A DNA stretch of 64,000 nucleotides from JBKQVT01 sp963727245 (GCA_963727245.1 CAVSFO010000021.1:50500-114499); one strand, 5' to 3'. Shown: positions 36,493 to 45,719, counted from the stretch's first letter. The notes: a model not told the origin generated them from the letters alone. Translations and numbers: made by a program.

Positions 36493-37598
36493 CTTTCAAA
36501 CCGTGCGTTGTACGGCATGGCGAAGGTTTCTGCAACGGCCCGGTTGGTCACTTCCCCCCGGAAAATGTTGATCGCCCGGCTCAGCGGGGCGGAAAGCTCG
36601 GCGGCCGCCGGCAACGAGCGCTGGGCAATCTGCAGCGCCCAGGGAAGCGTCACGTTGCACAAGGCGAAGGTGCTGGTGCGTCCGACCGCGCCGGGCATGT
36701 TGGCCACGCAGTAGTGGACCACGTCGTCGACGACGAACGTCGGGTCGGCGTGCGTCGTCGGCCGGCTGGTCGCCGTGCAGCCGCCCTGGTCGATGGCCAC
36801 GTCGATCAGCACGGCGCCGGGCTTCATCAGCTTCAGGTCGTCGCGCTCGATCAGCACCGGGGCCTTGGCGCCCGGCACCAGCACGGCGCCGATGACCAGG
36901 TCGGCATGACGGAGTTGCTCGCGAATGGTGTGCCGGTCGCTGAAGAGCACCGTGACGTTGGGCGGCATGATGTCGTCGAGGTAGCGGAGCCGGTCCATGT
37001 TGATGTCCAACAGGCCGATGTTGGCACGGAAGCCGGCGGCGATCTTGGCGGCATTGGCGCCGACCACGCCGCCGCCGAGGATGGTGATCCGCGCCGGCTC
37101 CACCCCCGGCACCCCGCCCAACAGGATGCCCCGGCCCATCTGCGGCCGCTCCAGGTACTTGGCCCCCTGCTGGATGCTCATGCGGCCGGCCACCTCGCTC
37201 ATGGGCGTCAACAGCGGCAGCCGGCCGTGGTCGTCGCGGAGCGTCTCGTAGGCCACGGCGATGCAGCCCGAGGCCACCAGGACCTCGGTCAACTTGCGGT
37301 CGGCGGCCAGGTGAAAATAGGTGAAGACGATCTGCCCCGGCCGCAGCATCTTCACCTCGACGGGCTGCGGCTCTTTGACCTTGATGACCATGTCGGCCCG
37401 GCCGTAGACTTCCTGCGGTCCGGCGACCAGCTCGCCGCCATGGCGAACATACTCGTCGTCGGTCAGCCCCGAACCCAACCCCGCCCCCGACTCGACGAGG
37501 ACATGGTGGCCGGCGCGGGTCAGTTCCTCCGCCCCCACCGGCAGCAGGCCCACGCGATATTCATCCGGTTTGATTTCCTTGGGCACTCCGACGATCAT
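36489..37598 (-). CDS. ald: Alanine dehydrogenase
   Basis: 369 residues, full length. Interconverts alanine and pyruvate with NAD. ATG 37598 with GGGAG at 9 nt gives MIVGVPKEIKPDEYRVGLLP. Substrate-binding Lys and His lie in VIKVKEPQPVE and FTYFHLAADRKL; the NAD motif is ITILGGGVVGANAAKIAAGF. PTFVVDDVVHYCVANMPGAV and RTSTFALCNVTLPW are family blocks near the end. Alanine can also shuttle nitrogen; no regulator is adjacent. Confidence 0.96.
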   Translation of the reverse strand: MIVGVPKEIKPDEYRVGLLPVGAEELTRAGHHVLVESGAGLGSGLTDDEYVRHGGELVAGPQEVYGRADMVIKVKEPQPVEVKMLRPGQIVFTYFHLAADRKLTEVLVASGCIAVAYETLRDDHGRLPLLTPMSEVAGRMSIQQGAKYLERPQMGRGILLGGVPGVEPARITILGGGVVGANAAKIAAGFRANIGLLDINMDRLRYLDDIMPPNVTVLFSDRHTIREQLRHADLVIGAVLVPGAKAPVLIERDDLKLMKPGAVLIDVAIDQGGCTATSRPTTHADPTFVVDDVVHYCVANMPGAVGRTSTFALCNVTLPWALQIAQRSLPAAAELSAPLSRAINIFRGEVTNRAVAETFAMPYNARFER

Positions 37599-37695
37599 CA
37601 GTAAACTCCCTGAGCGTGAAGATGGGTTTTGGGCCGGGCACTGTGCAGCGGCCCGCTCCCCTTCTGCCTCCTGAGTTTCTGCTGCGGAATCGCCT

Positions 37696-37769
37696 GTAGG
37701 GTGGGACGAGCGAAGCGAAGTCCCACCATTTTTCGTGCGGATCGTGGTGGGACTTCGTCCCCACCCTAC
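37696..37769. repeat. Family A palindrome, asymmetric copy
   Basis: GTAGGGTGGGACGAGCGAAG with AAGTCCCACCA, then TGGTGGGACTTCG and TCCCCACCCTAC; the right arm lacks nine bases present in the left. About 100 bases upstream of ald. A second hairpin (CGCTCCGGCTC / GGAGCCGGAGCG) is at about 37825-37858. Confidence 0.75.
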
Positions 37770-38033
37770 TCGATGCGGGTCTGCCGCAACGGAAACTCCT
37801 GGACGTTTGGCCTGCATTCTACGCGCTCCGGCTCGGCTCCGTCCAGGGAGCCGGAGCGTGCGCCGCGCGGATTTCCTGCTCTTGTTCGCTGGCCCCGATT
37901 TCGGTACATTGGCACGACCGGCCGCGGCCGAGGTCTCTCTATGCCTTTGGGGGGAGTGCCGGCGCGAAAGGGACATGTCCAATTTTTTTGAAGGTTGTGA
38001 CGGGGCTTCGGCTCTTGCAGGGGGTTTTCAGCG

Positions 38034-39094
38034 ATGCAGGCGACTCTTGCCCAGCTTGCCGTGTTGGTCGATGGGCAGTTGTTCGGCTGCGGCGACCTGG
38101 TGATTGAAGGGGCGGCGCCGCTGTGCGATGCCCAGCCCGGCCAAATCACCCTGATCGACGGGGGGAAAAGGGCCCGGACCTGGCCGCCTGCCGGGCCGCG
38201 GCGGTGATCGCCCCCCGCTCGTTCACCCCCGCCGGCCTGCCCACCATCCAGGTCCAGGACGCCCACCGGGCGTTTGCCGCTGTGGTGGCCTTCTTTCAGC
38301 CGCAACGCCGCCAGCCGCGCATCGGCGTCAGCCCCCAGGCCTGCGTCAGCCCGACGGCCAAACTGGGCGACGACGTGGACGTCTATCCGCTGGCCACCAT
38401 CGGCGACGACGTCGAGATCGGCGCCGGCACGACGATCCACTCCGGCGTCCACATCATGGCCGGCTCGCGGATCGGCGATCATGCGACCATCTTCCCCAAC
38501 GTGGTGTTGTACGAAAATACGGTGGTCGGCCCCCGCTGCCTGATTCACGCCGGCGCGGTGCTGGGGGCCTACGGGTTCGGCTACGAGCTGGTCGAGGGCC
38601 GCCACCGGCTGTCGGCCCAATTGGGCCACGTCGAATTGGGCGCCGACGTCGAGATCGGCGCCGGCACGACGATCGATCGCGGCACCTACGGCCCCACCGT
38701 GATCGGCGAGGGGACGAAGATCGACGACCTGGTCATGGTCGCCCACAATTGCCGCATCGGACGCCACAACATGCTCTGCTCGCAAGTGGGCATCGCCGGC
38801 AGCACCACCACCGGCGATTACGTCGTCATGGCCGGGCAGGTAGGCGTCCGCGATCACGTCCACGTCGGCGATCGCGCCGTCCTGGGGGCCATGGCGGGCA
38901 TCACCAACGACGTGCCCGACGGCAGCCGCATGATCGGCATCCCCGCCACGCCGGAACGCGAGCAGAAAGTCAAGCAGGCGTTGATCAGTCGCTTGCCGGA
39001 GATGCGGCAGCAGTTGAAGTGGTTGCAGGCGACGGTCGAGAAACTTGTACAAGACGCCCAGCCGCAGTCCCCTCTCCCTCCGGGAGAGGGTTAG
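38034..39094 (+). CDS. lpxD: UDP-3-O-acylglucosamine N-acyltransferase (one frameshift)
   Basis: Adds the N-linked acyl chain in lipid A synthesis. ATG 38034 gives MQATLAQLAVLVDGQLFGCG, the uridine-binding N-domain. One base is lost near 38165 (after ITLIDGG) and the protein continues DLAACRAAAVIAPRSFTPAG. Hexapeptide coils of the left-handed helix follow (VYPLATIGDDVEIGAGTTIH). The catalytic His is in LVMVAHNCRIGRHN, and GSTTTGDYVVMAGQVGVRDH comes next. The last eight residues, SPLPPGEG, are encoded by a repeat element. lpxI follows closely. Confidence 0.92.
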
Positions 39095-39175
39095 GGTGAG
39101 GGGGAATGGCCAACAGCACACCTCACCTTGCCGGCCCTCACCCCGACCCTCTCCCAACGGGAGAGGGAGATCATT
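39066..39175. repeat. Family E repeat spanning the lpxD/lpxI junction
   Basis: CCCCTCTCCCTCCGGGAGAG GGTTAGGGTGAGGG pairs with CCCTCACCCCGACCCTCTCC at 39137-39156. It holds the lpxD stop and the putative lpxI start, so it is translated at both edges. Confidence 0.8.
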
Positions 39176-40041
39176 GCCCGGCCGGCCGCGTCGGGCTGAT
39201 GGCCGGCTGGGGACGCTATCCGGTGCTCCTGGCCGAGGCGCTGAAGCGGCAGGGGCGGCAGGTCTATTGCCTGGGGATCGTCGGCCATGCCGACCCGCAG
39301 TTGGCCGCGCTGTGCGATGATTTCCAGTGGTGCGGCCTGGCCCGTTTCGGCACCGCCTTGCGATACTTCAAGCGTCACGGCGTCAGCGAGGCGGTGATGG
39401 CCGGCAAGATCCACAAGGTTCTGCTGTTTCAGCCCTGGCACCTGCTGCACCACGTGCCGGACCTGCGGACGATCCGCATGTTCATTCCCCACTTCCTCAC
39501 GCGCCGCAAGGACTGCAAGGACGACAGCCTGCTGGGAGCGGTCGTCGCGGAGTTTGCCGCCGCCGGCATCCGCTTCGTCCCCGCCACCGATTGCGTGCCC
39601 GAGCTGCTGGTCAGCGCGGGCCAGCTCACCGCCGCCGGGCCGTCGGCCTGGCAATGGAAAGACATCCGCTTCGGCTGGCACTTGGCCAAGGAGATGGGCC
39701 GGCTCGACGTCGGGCAGAGCGTGGCCGTCCGCGACCAGGCGGTGCTGGCCGTCGAGGCCGTCGAGGGGACCGACGAGTGCATCCGCCGCGCCGGTGCGCT
39801 GTGCCGGGCGGGTGGATTCACGGTGGTGAAGGTGGCCAAGCCCAAGCAGGACATGCGTTTCGACGTCCCCACCGTCGGCCTACAAACCGCGGAGACCCTG
39901 GCTGCCTCCGGCGGCCGCGTGCTGGCCATCGAGGCCGGCCGCACCATCCTCCTGGACGGGCCCGAGGTGATCGCTTTCGCCGACCGCCATCACCTGGCGA
40001 TCGTGGCCGTGGCGCCGGAGGAGATGGAAAAGGGTCCGTGA
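39106..40041 (+). CDS. lpxI: UDP-2,3-diacylglucosamine pyrophosphatase LpxI (DUF1009)
   Basis: Cleaves UDP-2,3-diacylglucosamine to lipid X in lipid A synthesis, the alternative to LpxH. Family blocks: RVGLMAGWGRYPVLLAEAL, VMAGKIHKVLLFQPW, KDDSLLGAVVAEFAAAGI, GQSVAVRDQAVLAVEAVEGT and VVKVAKPKQDMRFDVPTVG. The homologous part begins only at residue 27. The first ~26 residues (with HPDPLPTGEGD) come from the family E repeat. The only ATG start with the full core is 39106; ATG 39199 would cut the first strand. Probably cotranscribed with lpxD. Confidence 0.93.
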   Translation: MANSTPHLAGPHPDPLPTGEGDHCPAGRVGLMAGWGRYPVLLAEALKRQGRQVYCLGIVGHADPQLAALCDDFQWCGLARFGTALRYFKRHGVSEAVMAGKIHKVLLFQPWHLLHHVPDLRTIRMFIPHFLTRRKDCKDDSLLGAVVAEFAAAGIRFVPATDCVPELLVSAGQLTAAGPSAWQWKDIRFGWHLAKEMGRLDVGQSVAVRDQAVLAVEAVEGTDECIRRAGALCRAGGFTVVKVAKPKQDMRFDVPTVGLQTAETLAASGGRVLAIEAGRTILLDGPEVIAFADRHHLAIVAVAPEEMEKGP

Positions 40042-40066
40042 CGGTTCACCGTTTTCTGCCCTTGCT

Positions 40067-40162
40067 CCCCAAGCCCACCGGCTGCGCCCGGTGGGAACGG
40101 AAGGCGGAGGGCGGCGTCTTCTCGAGCGCCCTTCCCACCGGGCGCAGCCGGTGGGCTTGGGG
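40067..40162. terminator. Perfect 30-bp inverted repeat between convergent genes
   Basis: 40067-40096 (CCCCAAGCCCACCGGCTGCG...) is the exact reverse complement of 40133-40162, with a 36-nt loop. lpxI ends 25 bases before and the facing gene 34 bases after, so a two-way transcription end is plausible, but there is no T run; it may just be another repeat. Confidence 0.55.
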
Positions 40163-40195
40163 CGGAAATCATAACGCGGCGGGCGAAACACTCCG

Positions 40196-41559
40196 TCAGG
40201 GCCGATCTCTTGCCGTCAACACGATCTTCCGCGACGCCTCGACCTTGCCGTACAGCTCCAGCGTGTCGTATTTCACCGTGATGGTGAACGTCTCGCTCTT
40301 GCCGGCCAGCTTCAGATCCTTCGGCACTCGCCACGAGTACCCGCAAGTCCCGTCTCAGCCGAAGGGCATCGTCCCCTCGGCAACGGTCTTGCCCGCGGAG
40401 TCCGTGATCGTCACGATCGGATCGAGCGAGAGGCGGCGTTCCACGGTGCCTTCCAGTCCATTGCCGTACTTGACCGTGTCCTTCTTCGTGCGCGTCGTAT
40501 CATCCAGGCCGCGGATCATGATATCCAGTGCCGGATCGGTCAGGACGGCCGCCACGCGGATCTCGTCGCCCGGCCTGAAGGTCATGTCCTTGGCGGGGCT
40601 GGCAAAAAGGACCTTGGGCTTGTTGGAAAAGTCCAGCACATAGGGCTTGTCCTTGCGGATCGTGATGGGGTAAATGTGGTGCCGTTCCATGTCGCGGGGC
40701 CGGCCATCCGTATGATAATTGTCGGACAACTCGATCTTCAGCCGACCGTACTGGATGGAAATGAGCGACGGGACATAATCGCCGACGGGCAACGGGTACT
40801 CGCTGGCCTTCTTTCTCTCTCCTTCGGGCTTCGTCCGATCCGGCCCGACGCCAACGGCCGCCGTTTCCGAGCGGAATGATCCGTAGAGACTGATTTCCTT
40901 GATGTCCCGGCCGCCGGGGCCGACCTGAAAGACGCCCAAATCGCCGCCATAAGGCTTGACGATCAGCTTATCGCCCAGTGGCGTGGCGGCAATGGTGTAA
41001 AGCTGGTCGTCGACCCGCTGCATGCCCATGAGCAACCCGGATTCGAAACCCCAGAACTCGATCTTGTCCTTGGGGTCCAGGGCAGTGAGGTAAAGGGCCG
41101 TCCTGAGACGGTCGAAGCGGCCGGTAATGTTATACGGCTGAGCCAAGAGGGCGTTGTACTCGTGTTTGCCGAGCCGGATTCGTCCTTGCCGAGCGGTCGT
41201 GGCCACGAAGAACATCGTGTTATAAACGTCGTTGCCTTCCTTGTTGCTGGCAAACCACGGCATAATTCGCAGCGGCCGCACGCCGACGCCGGGCCCGTAG
41301 TCGAAGTTGACGTTCAGCCACTCGAAGACCGTCCGCTCTCGGACCTCCGGCCACGCGGGCAGGGCCTGCCACGGCGGGTCTTTCATCGGCTTGAGGACCG
41401 GGTGCTGGCCAGGTCGAGATCGCGATTGACGTTGAAGTAAAGCCGGTCGTAGCGGGACAACTCGGGTTCCTTCCCGGGCTGGTCCGGCTCGGAGCCATCG
41501 CTCGGGTCTGGGCTTTGCGGCGGCGAGGGCGTCTTGCCCGCCTTCGTTTTTGTCTTCAT
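40196..41559 (-). CDS. Unknown protein with an in-frame TGA near the C-terminus (one frameshift)
   Basis: ATG at 41559 overlaps the upstream lipoprotein's TGA. The start is KTKTKAGKTPSPPQSP, then RYDRLYFNVNRDLDLAS; one base is missing near 41400 and the frame resumes VLKPMKDPPWQALPAWPEV. Middle blocks: LRIMPWFASNKEGNDVYNTM, YNITGRFDRLRTALYLTALD, VGDYVPSLISIQYGRLKIEL. The frame meets TGA at 40355-40357 after TVAEGTMPFG, and in the same frame another 52 codons follow (DGTCGYSWRVPKDLKLAGKS ... IVLTARDRP) before TGA at 40196. The tail reads like an Ig-type domain end. Possible explanations are a substitution error (Trp, Arg or Cys codon), a real nonsense change, or selenocysteine. No signal peptide is evident. 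Function unknown. Confidence 0.6.
40323..40357 (-). other. Hairpin just after the in-frame TGA (SECIS-like position)
   Basis: After the TGA come 13 bases, then GGTACTCG, loop TGG, CGAGTGCC: an 8-bp stem with one G-T pair. In bacterial selenoprotein mRNAs a hairpin with G in the apical loop lies at about this distance. No selA, selB or selD is in the window. Weak evidence. Confidence 0.2.
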
Positions 41560-41963
41560 TTCGTTGCCGGGCATGCCTCGCCCGACTCGTCGAGGACGAA
41601 GTGGAACTCGATGCCTTTGCCGCCGGAAAGACCGCGGTCGAACTGGACTTTGCCGTACAAGGGGCGCTTCGATTTCAGCTTCGGATACGCCTTGACCGTC
41701 TTGTCCGGCAACGGCGAACATGTGGCGGACTGTCCGCGGATGAGCTGAATGTGGTCCAGTCGAGTGCCGCCCAGGTCGAACACGGACACTTCCCGCATTG
41801 CGAACACGGCCTCTTGCGGCGCGACTTTCGGTTTCGGCGCCGCCTCCGTTTTCACCGGCGTCTGCGCCGTGGGTTGCGGCGAGGGATTGGGCGGCGGCTG
41901 GACGGGAGCGCGGCCGCAACCGGCCAGCAGCGATAGCAAGAGCAGAACAAGTGCTCTGTGCAT
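41556..41963 (-). CDS. Small lipoprotein, operon partner of the in-frame-TGA gene
   Basis: 135 residues. Signal with lipobox LLSLLAGC (Cys about 16), a Pro-rich spacer (QPPPNPSPQPTAQTP), then a compact domain: VFDLGGTRLDHIQLIRGQSA, LKSKRPLYGKVQFDRGL and FHFVLDESGEACPATK. Two Cys in the domain could form a disulfide. Its stop shares ATGA with the next gene, so the two are made together. I do not recognise the family. Confidence 0.65.
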   Translation of the reverse strand: MHRALVLLLLSLLAGCGRAPVQPPPNPSPQPTAQTPVKTEAAPKPKVAPQEAVFAMREVSVFDLGGTRLDHIQLIRGQSATCSPLPDKTVKAYPKLKSKRPLYGKVQFDRGLSGGKGIEFHFVLDESGEACPATK

Positions 41964-41998
41964 GGTTCGCTGCTTTCACGAGTCGAGCTAAAGAAAAG

Positions 41999-43180
41999 CT
42001 ACTCCTCGAACACCAGCGGATGGTCCGACTGCGGATCGACCACGCGGATGGCCACCTTGCCCGCCAACAGGTTCTCAAACAAGCGGCCGACGAACTCTTC
42101 GCGCGAGCCGCGGGCCAGGCTCGGCACGCGGCGGCCCTCTTGTCCTTGGCCCTGGCTCGTGCGATAGGCCAGCAGCTCGCGGATGTCGTTGGGCCCGCCT
42201 ACCAGATTGGGCGAGAGCTGGGCCTGGCGGCAGATGCTGCCCAGGGCGGCGAAGAGGAACTGGCCCAGCACCGAAAGTTGCGGCGACGGCTCGCGCGGGG
42301 GCCGCGGCGGACACTGCTCCTCCGGCAGCGCTAGGGCCCGCTGGATCGAGGCCGCCAACTCGCCCACTCGCCGCGCCAGGTCGCCCCGCTCCATCCCCCG
42401 CACGGCGCGAATGCGCTTCACGTCGGCGGTCTGGCGGCGGGCCAACTCGACGATCAGGTCGTCGCGCAGCACGCGGCGGGCGGGCTGATCGCGCCGCCGG
42501 GCCTCGCTGTCCCGCCATTTCCACAACTCGCGGACGATGGCCTGGCTGCGGGCGTCCAGCCCCGCATTGCCCGAAATCCGCCGCCAACGGTCTTGCAGCA
42601 CGGTGCGGCAGAGGTCCTCCTTCCACTCAGCCATCTCCTCGTCCATCCACGCCGAGCGGCCCAACTGGCCCAGTCTCGCCTGCAGCCGGTCGCACAGCGG
42701 TTGCAGGTGCAGGGCGTCCTCCAGGGCATATTCGATCTGCCGCTTCGAGAGCGGCCGCTGCCGCCAGTCGGTGCGGGTCTCGTGCTTCGCCGACGGCAGG
42801 CCGAGGAGCTTCTGGACCAGGGTGCTGAAACCGACGGGGTATTCGATGCCGACCAGTCCGGCCGCAATCTGCACGTCGAACAGTCTTTCCGGCAATCGCT
42901 CGACGGCGTGCAGGCAGAACTCCATTTCGCCGCGGCCGGCATGGACCACGGTCTCATGGCCGGCGGCCACGATGGCCTCCCAAAAGGGCTTCATGTCGGC
43001 CACCGCCAGGGCGTCGATCACGGCCAGCCGCCCCCCGGCGGCCACCTGGACCAGGCAGAGCACGGGGCGATAGGTGTGTTCGGAAACGAACTCGGTGTCG
43101 AAGGCGATGGCCGGGGCGGAGGCCAGTTCGCCGCAATAGTCGCGCAATTGCGCGTCGGTAGTGATGTCTTGGTAGTCCAC
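41999..43180 (-). CDS. rnd: Ribonuclease D
   Basis: 393 residues, DEDD 3'-5' exonuclease plus HRDC domain; trims tRNA 3' ends. GTG start at 43180 gives MDYQDITTDAQLRDYCGELA. Exo motifs: AFDTEFVSEHTY (D-E), VVHAGRGEMEFCL (usual second Asp replaced by Arg-Gly-Glu context), and QIEYALEDALHL (Tyr/Asp of Exo III). TDWRQRPLSKRQIEYAL is the family's third block. HRDC follows from about residue 210 (WRDSEARRRDQPARRVLRDD). A second HRDC-like helical region closes the protein. The change in Exo II is worth noting; related planctomycete proteins appear to share HAG instead of HAS/D. Confidence 0.9.
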   Translation of the reverse strand: MDYQDITTDAQLRDYCGELASAPAIAFDTEFVSEHTYRPVLCLVQVAAGGRLAVIDALAVADMKPFWEAIVAAGHETVVHAGRGEMEFCLHAVERLPERLFDVQIAAGLVGIEYPVGFSTLVQKLLGLPSAKHETRTDWRQRPLSKRQIEYALEDALHLQPLCDRLQARLGQLGRSAWMDEEMAEWKEDLCRTVLQDRWRRISGNAGLDARSQAIVRELWKWRDSEARRRDQPARRVLRDDLIVELARRQTADVKRIRAVRGMERGDLARRVGELAASIQRALALPEEQCPPRPPREPSPQLSVLGQFLFAALGSICRQAQLSPNLVGGPNDIRELLAYRTSQGQGQEGRRVPSLARGSREEFVGRLFENLLAGKVAIRVVDPQSDHPLVFEE

Positions 43181-43289
43181 GTCAGAACAGGCTGCGTTGC
43201 CGGGAAAGGGTTATGCCCAGGATGCGGGCGACATCGTCCGCCGGAAGCCTCATCATCTCCGCCGGCTCCATCTTGTGCAAGCCCCCGCC

Positions 43290-44876
43290 CTATCCCAGGA
43301 ACAGCCACTCGACGAGCACCAGCAGCGGCAAGAGGATGACGCAACTGTAAACCATGTAGCCGAAGAATCCGGGCATCCGCACGCCGGCGCGCTCGGCCAG
43401 GGCGCGGGCCATGAAGTTCGGCCCGTTGCCGATATAGGTCATCGCCCCCATGAAAACGGCCCCCAGGCTGATGGCCGCCAGCAGCGGCTCCGCAACGCCG
43501 CCGCAGGCCGCCGGGCCGCCGCCGAGCGACTTGGCGGTCTCGAAAAACACGACATAGGTGGGGGCGTTGTCGAGGACCGAGGACAACCCGCCCGTGCTCC
43601 AGAAAAAGTGGGCCGGCCGGATCAGCCCCAGGTCCCGCCCCTCCAGGCGAAGGATCTCCAGGGCCGGCTGCATGCAGATGAAGATGCCGAAAAACAGCAC
43701 GGCCACTTCGATGATCGCCCCGTAGCTGAAGCCGTTGGCACGGCGAGTTTCATGACGGCCCAAGCCCAGCGACAGCCCGACCAGCCCCAGGAGCACCATC
43801 TCGCGCAGGTAGAGCCAGGGATGCCAGGCGGTGCCCGGCAGCGCCTCGCCGGGATCCAGCAGCGCCACGCAGACGACCGTGGCCAGCAGCAGCGGGGCGT
43901 TGGGCCAGAGGCCGCGGAAATGCAAGCGATGGACCCGCGTCCGGTCGCGCTGGATTGCCGCGGCCGACTCGCGGCGATAGTGCCAAAAGCGGTCGAGGAG
44001 ATAATAGACGGCGATCAACGACAAATTCACGAAGGCCCACTCCCGCCACAGCGTCAGCGTCCAGAAGAAATCGACCCCCAGCAGGTAGCCCAGGAACAGG
44101 GGCGGATCGCCGATGGGCAGCAGGCAGCCGCCGCAATTGCACACGATGAAGATGAAGAAGACCATAGTATGGGCGACGTGCCGGCGCTGGCGGTTGACCT
44201 CCAGCAGCGGCCGGATCAAGAGCATGGCCGCCCCGGTGGTGCCGATCAGGTTGGCCAGCACGGCCCCCACGGCCAGAAACATGGCGTTGGTCCGCGGCCG
44301 GGCGGGCAGCTCGCCGGCGATGGCGATGCCGCCGCTGATCGTGTACAGGCTGAACAACAGGAGGATGAACGGCCCATACTCGCCGAAAACCGCCCGCAGC
44401 AGCACGTCGCCGGCCAGGGCGAAATTCGGCCCGCGGACCGCCGGCAGGACCAGGTGCGGCGCCGGCCATTGGCCCTCCAAGGGAAATCCCCGCCAGAACA
44501 GGTAATAGGCCAGCGTCAGTGCCGCCAGGACGGCGGCGACGTAGAAGCGGTGCACGTTGCTCTCCCACCACGCCTCGGTTGCCTTCAGCAGGGGAAGCAC
44601 GGCGATGGCCAGCAAGAGCAATCCGAAGGGCAGCAGCGTCCAGTGGGGAGGGTGCTGGGCATGGGGGTTCTCGGCGGCACTCTGCTGGGGGGCAGGGCCG
44701 ATTTTCGCCGCGCCGTGGACATTGAGCTGGCCCCCTTGGGATGCCGCTGGAGCGAAAATTTTTGCCGCTTGCTGCGGGAGACCGGCCGCTGCGGCAACAA
44801 TATATGCGGCCAGCGTCAGGGCAATGGTGCCGAGCACGTAGCGGCTCGATTCGTGATGCTGGCGGGGGGGAGTCAT
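43290..44876 (-). CDS. Ion transporter superfamily protein (NhaD/CitM-like antiporter)
   Basis: 528 residues, about 12-13 hydrophobic helices: YVLGTIALTLAAYIVAAAAG, LLPFGLLLLAIAVLPLL, FYVAAVLAALTLAYYLFW, and YMVYSCVILLPLLVLVEWLF at the end. Family blocks include GPFILLLFSLYTISGGIAI, NLIGTTGAAMLLIRPLLE, FIVCNCGGCLLPIGDPPLFL and GGLSSVLDNAPTYVVFFE, which match Na+/H+ antiporter and citrate-type members. The ligand is probably an organic anion or Na+/H+; sequence alone does not settle it. A ~85-residue insert with NPHAQHPPH lies before helix 2. Confidence 0.85.
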   Translation of the reverse strand: MTPPRQHHESSRYVLGTIALTLAAYIVAAAAGLPQQAAKIFAPAASQGGQLNVHGAAKIGPAPQQSAAENPHAQHPPHWTLLPFGLLLLAIAVLPLLKATEAWWESNVHRFYVAAVLAALTLAYYLFWRGFPLEGQWPAPHLVLPAVRGPNFALAGDVLLRAVFGEYGPFILLLFSLYTISGGIAIAGELPARPRTNAMFLAVGAVLANLIGTTGAAMLLIRPLLEVNRQRRHVAHTMVFFIFIVCNCGGCLLPIGDPPLFLGYLLGVDFFWTLTLWREWAFVNLSLIAVYYLLDRFWHYRRESAAAIQRDRTRVHRLHFRGLWPNAPLLLATVVCVALLDPGEALPGTAWHPWLYLREMVLLGLVGLSLGLGRHETRRANGFSYGAIIEVAVLFFGIFICMQPALEILRLEGRDLGLIRPAHFFWSTGGLSSVLDNAPTYVVFFETAKSLGGGPAACGGVAEPLLAAISLGAVFMGAMTYIGNGPNFMARALAERAGVRMPGFFGYMVYSCVILLPLLVLVEWLFLG

Positions 44877-45168
44877 GTTCGTTTGCTCAATCGCCGCGAG
44901 GTCTCAAGGCAGGGAAAGTTGACGACGACATCCTCGAAACCAGGAATAGTACAGGAATAGTACCCCGATTGGACGGAAATAACCACCGCAACCGCGAAAA
45001 AATGCTTGACATAAAGCGCAAAACATGGATACTCAAGTTTACGCACGTTGCCGTAATCGAACGGTAACAGAAACCGGCGTCTGCCCTCTGACCGTTTCGG
45101 CATCTCTTGCTGCTGCTCCTTCGCAGACGCCGCCAGCGCCAAACTTCTACCGCAGAAGGAGCGTCACG

Positions 45169-45384
45169 GTGCCGAAGTCCATCCTGGAAGCGATCAAAAT
45201 GGGACTTTGGGATTTCGAGCCGCCAGAGGTCGAGTTTAGCAAATTCTCGGCCTCGGATGCGATGCCGGGCACGGAGAAGAAGCTCCAGGTGCTTGCCGAG
45301 CGGGTCCGTCGCGGCCTGCCCTTGTGGCACACGTCCGATCGGAACGACATGGAAACCCCGCCGCTGGCGGGAAAGCCACGTTAG
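45169..45384 (+). CDS. 71-residue conserved planctomycete protein
   Basis: GTG at 45169 has AAGGAG eight bases upstream and gives VPKSILEAIKMGLWDFEPPE, then SDAMPGTEKKLQVLAERVRR and GLPLWHTSDRNDME. The frame stays open further upstream, but only this part has the compact, conserved look and a ribosome site. I believe similar short proteins occur in many planctomycetes. No function known. The spacing of GLW and LPLWH around a helix suggests a small helical protein. Confidence 0.65.
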   Translation: MPKSILEAIKMGLWDFEPPEVEFSKFSASDAMPGTEKKLQVLAERVRRGLPLWHTSDRNDMETPPLAGKPR

Positions 45385-45403
45385 TCGTAGTCCGCGGGGG
45401 CGG

Positions 45404-45622
45404 GCGTCTCGGGTTGACGAAAATCGGCTGACCTGTCCACCCGGGTGGCCCCGATAGCTTGACTATCGGGGTGCCGAAGGCACAAGAGGCTTCCGTAGCA
45501 TACCGAACCTCCTGTTGCGGCTACGCCGCGGGCGATTGGCGAGCAATCGGGGCCACCCGGGCGGTAGTCGCGGCTCGCGGGGGGACGGCGTTCTCGGGTT
45601 GACGAAAATCGGCCGACCTGTC
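45404..45622. repeat. Direct repeats enclosing an inverted-repeat segment
   Basis: CTCGGGTTGACGAAAATCGG plus C(T/C)GACCTGTC occurs at 45408-45437 and again at 45593-45622. Between them, ACCCGGGTGGCCCCGAT pairs with ATCGGGGCCACCCGGGC. The ~185-nt unit looks like a small element or a duplicated leader; no coding sequence in 45385-45719. Confidence 0.6.
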
Positions 45623-45719
45623 ACCCTATCTATAACGCCGGCCGGCCTTTGCCACCTTGGTTGCCTGCTGCGCCGGCCCTGCCCCAAATCGGCACTCGAC
45701 CTGCCTGAGGAGGTTTTCC

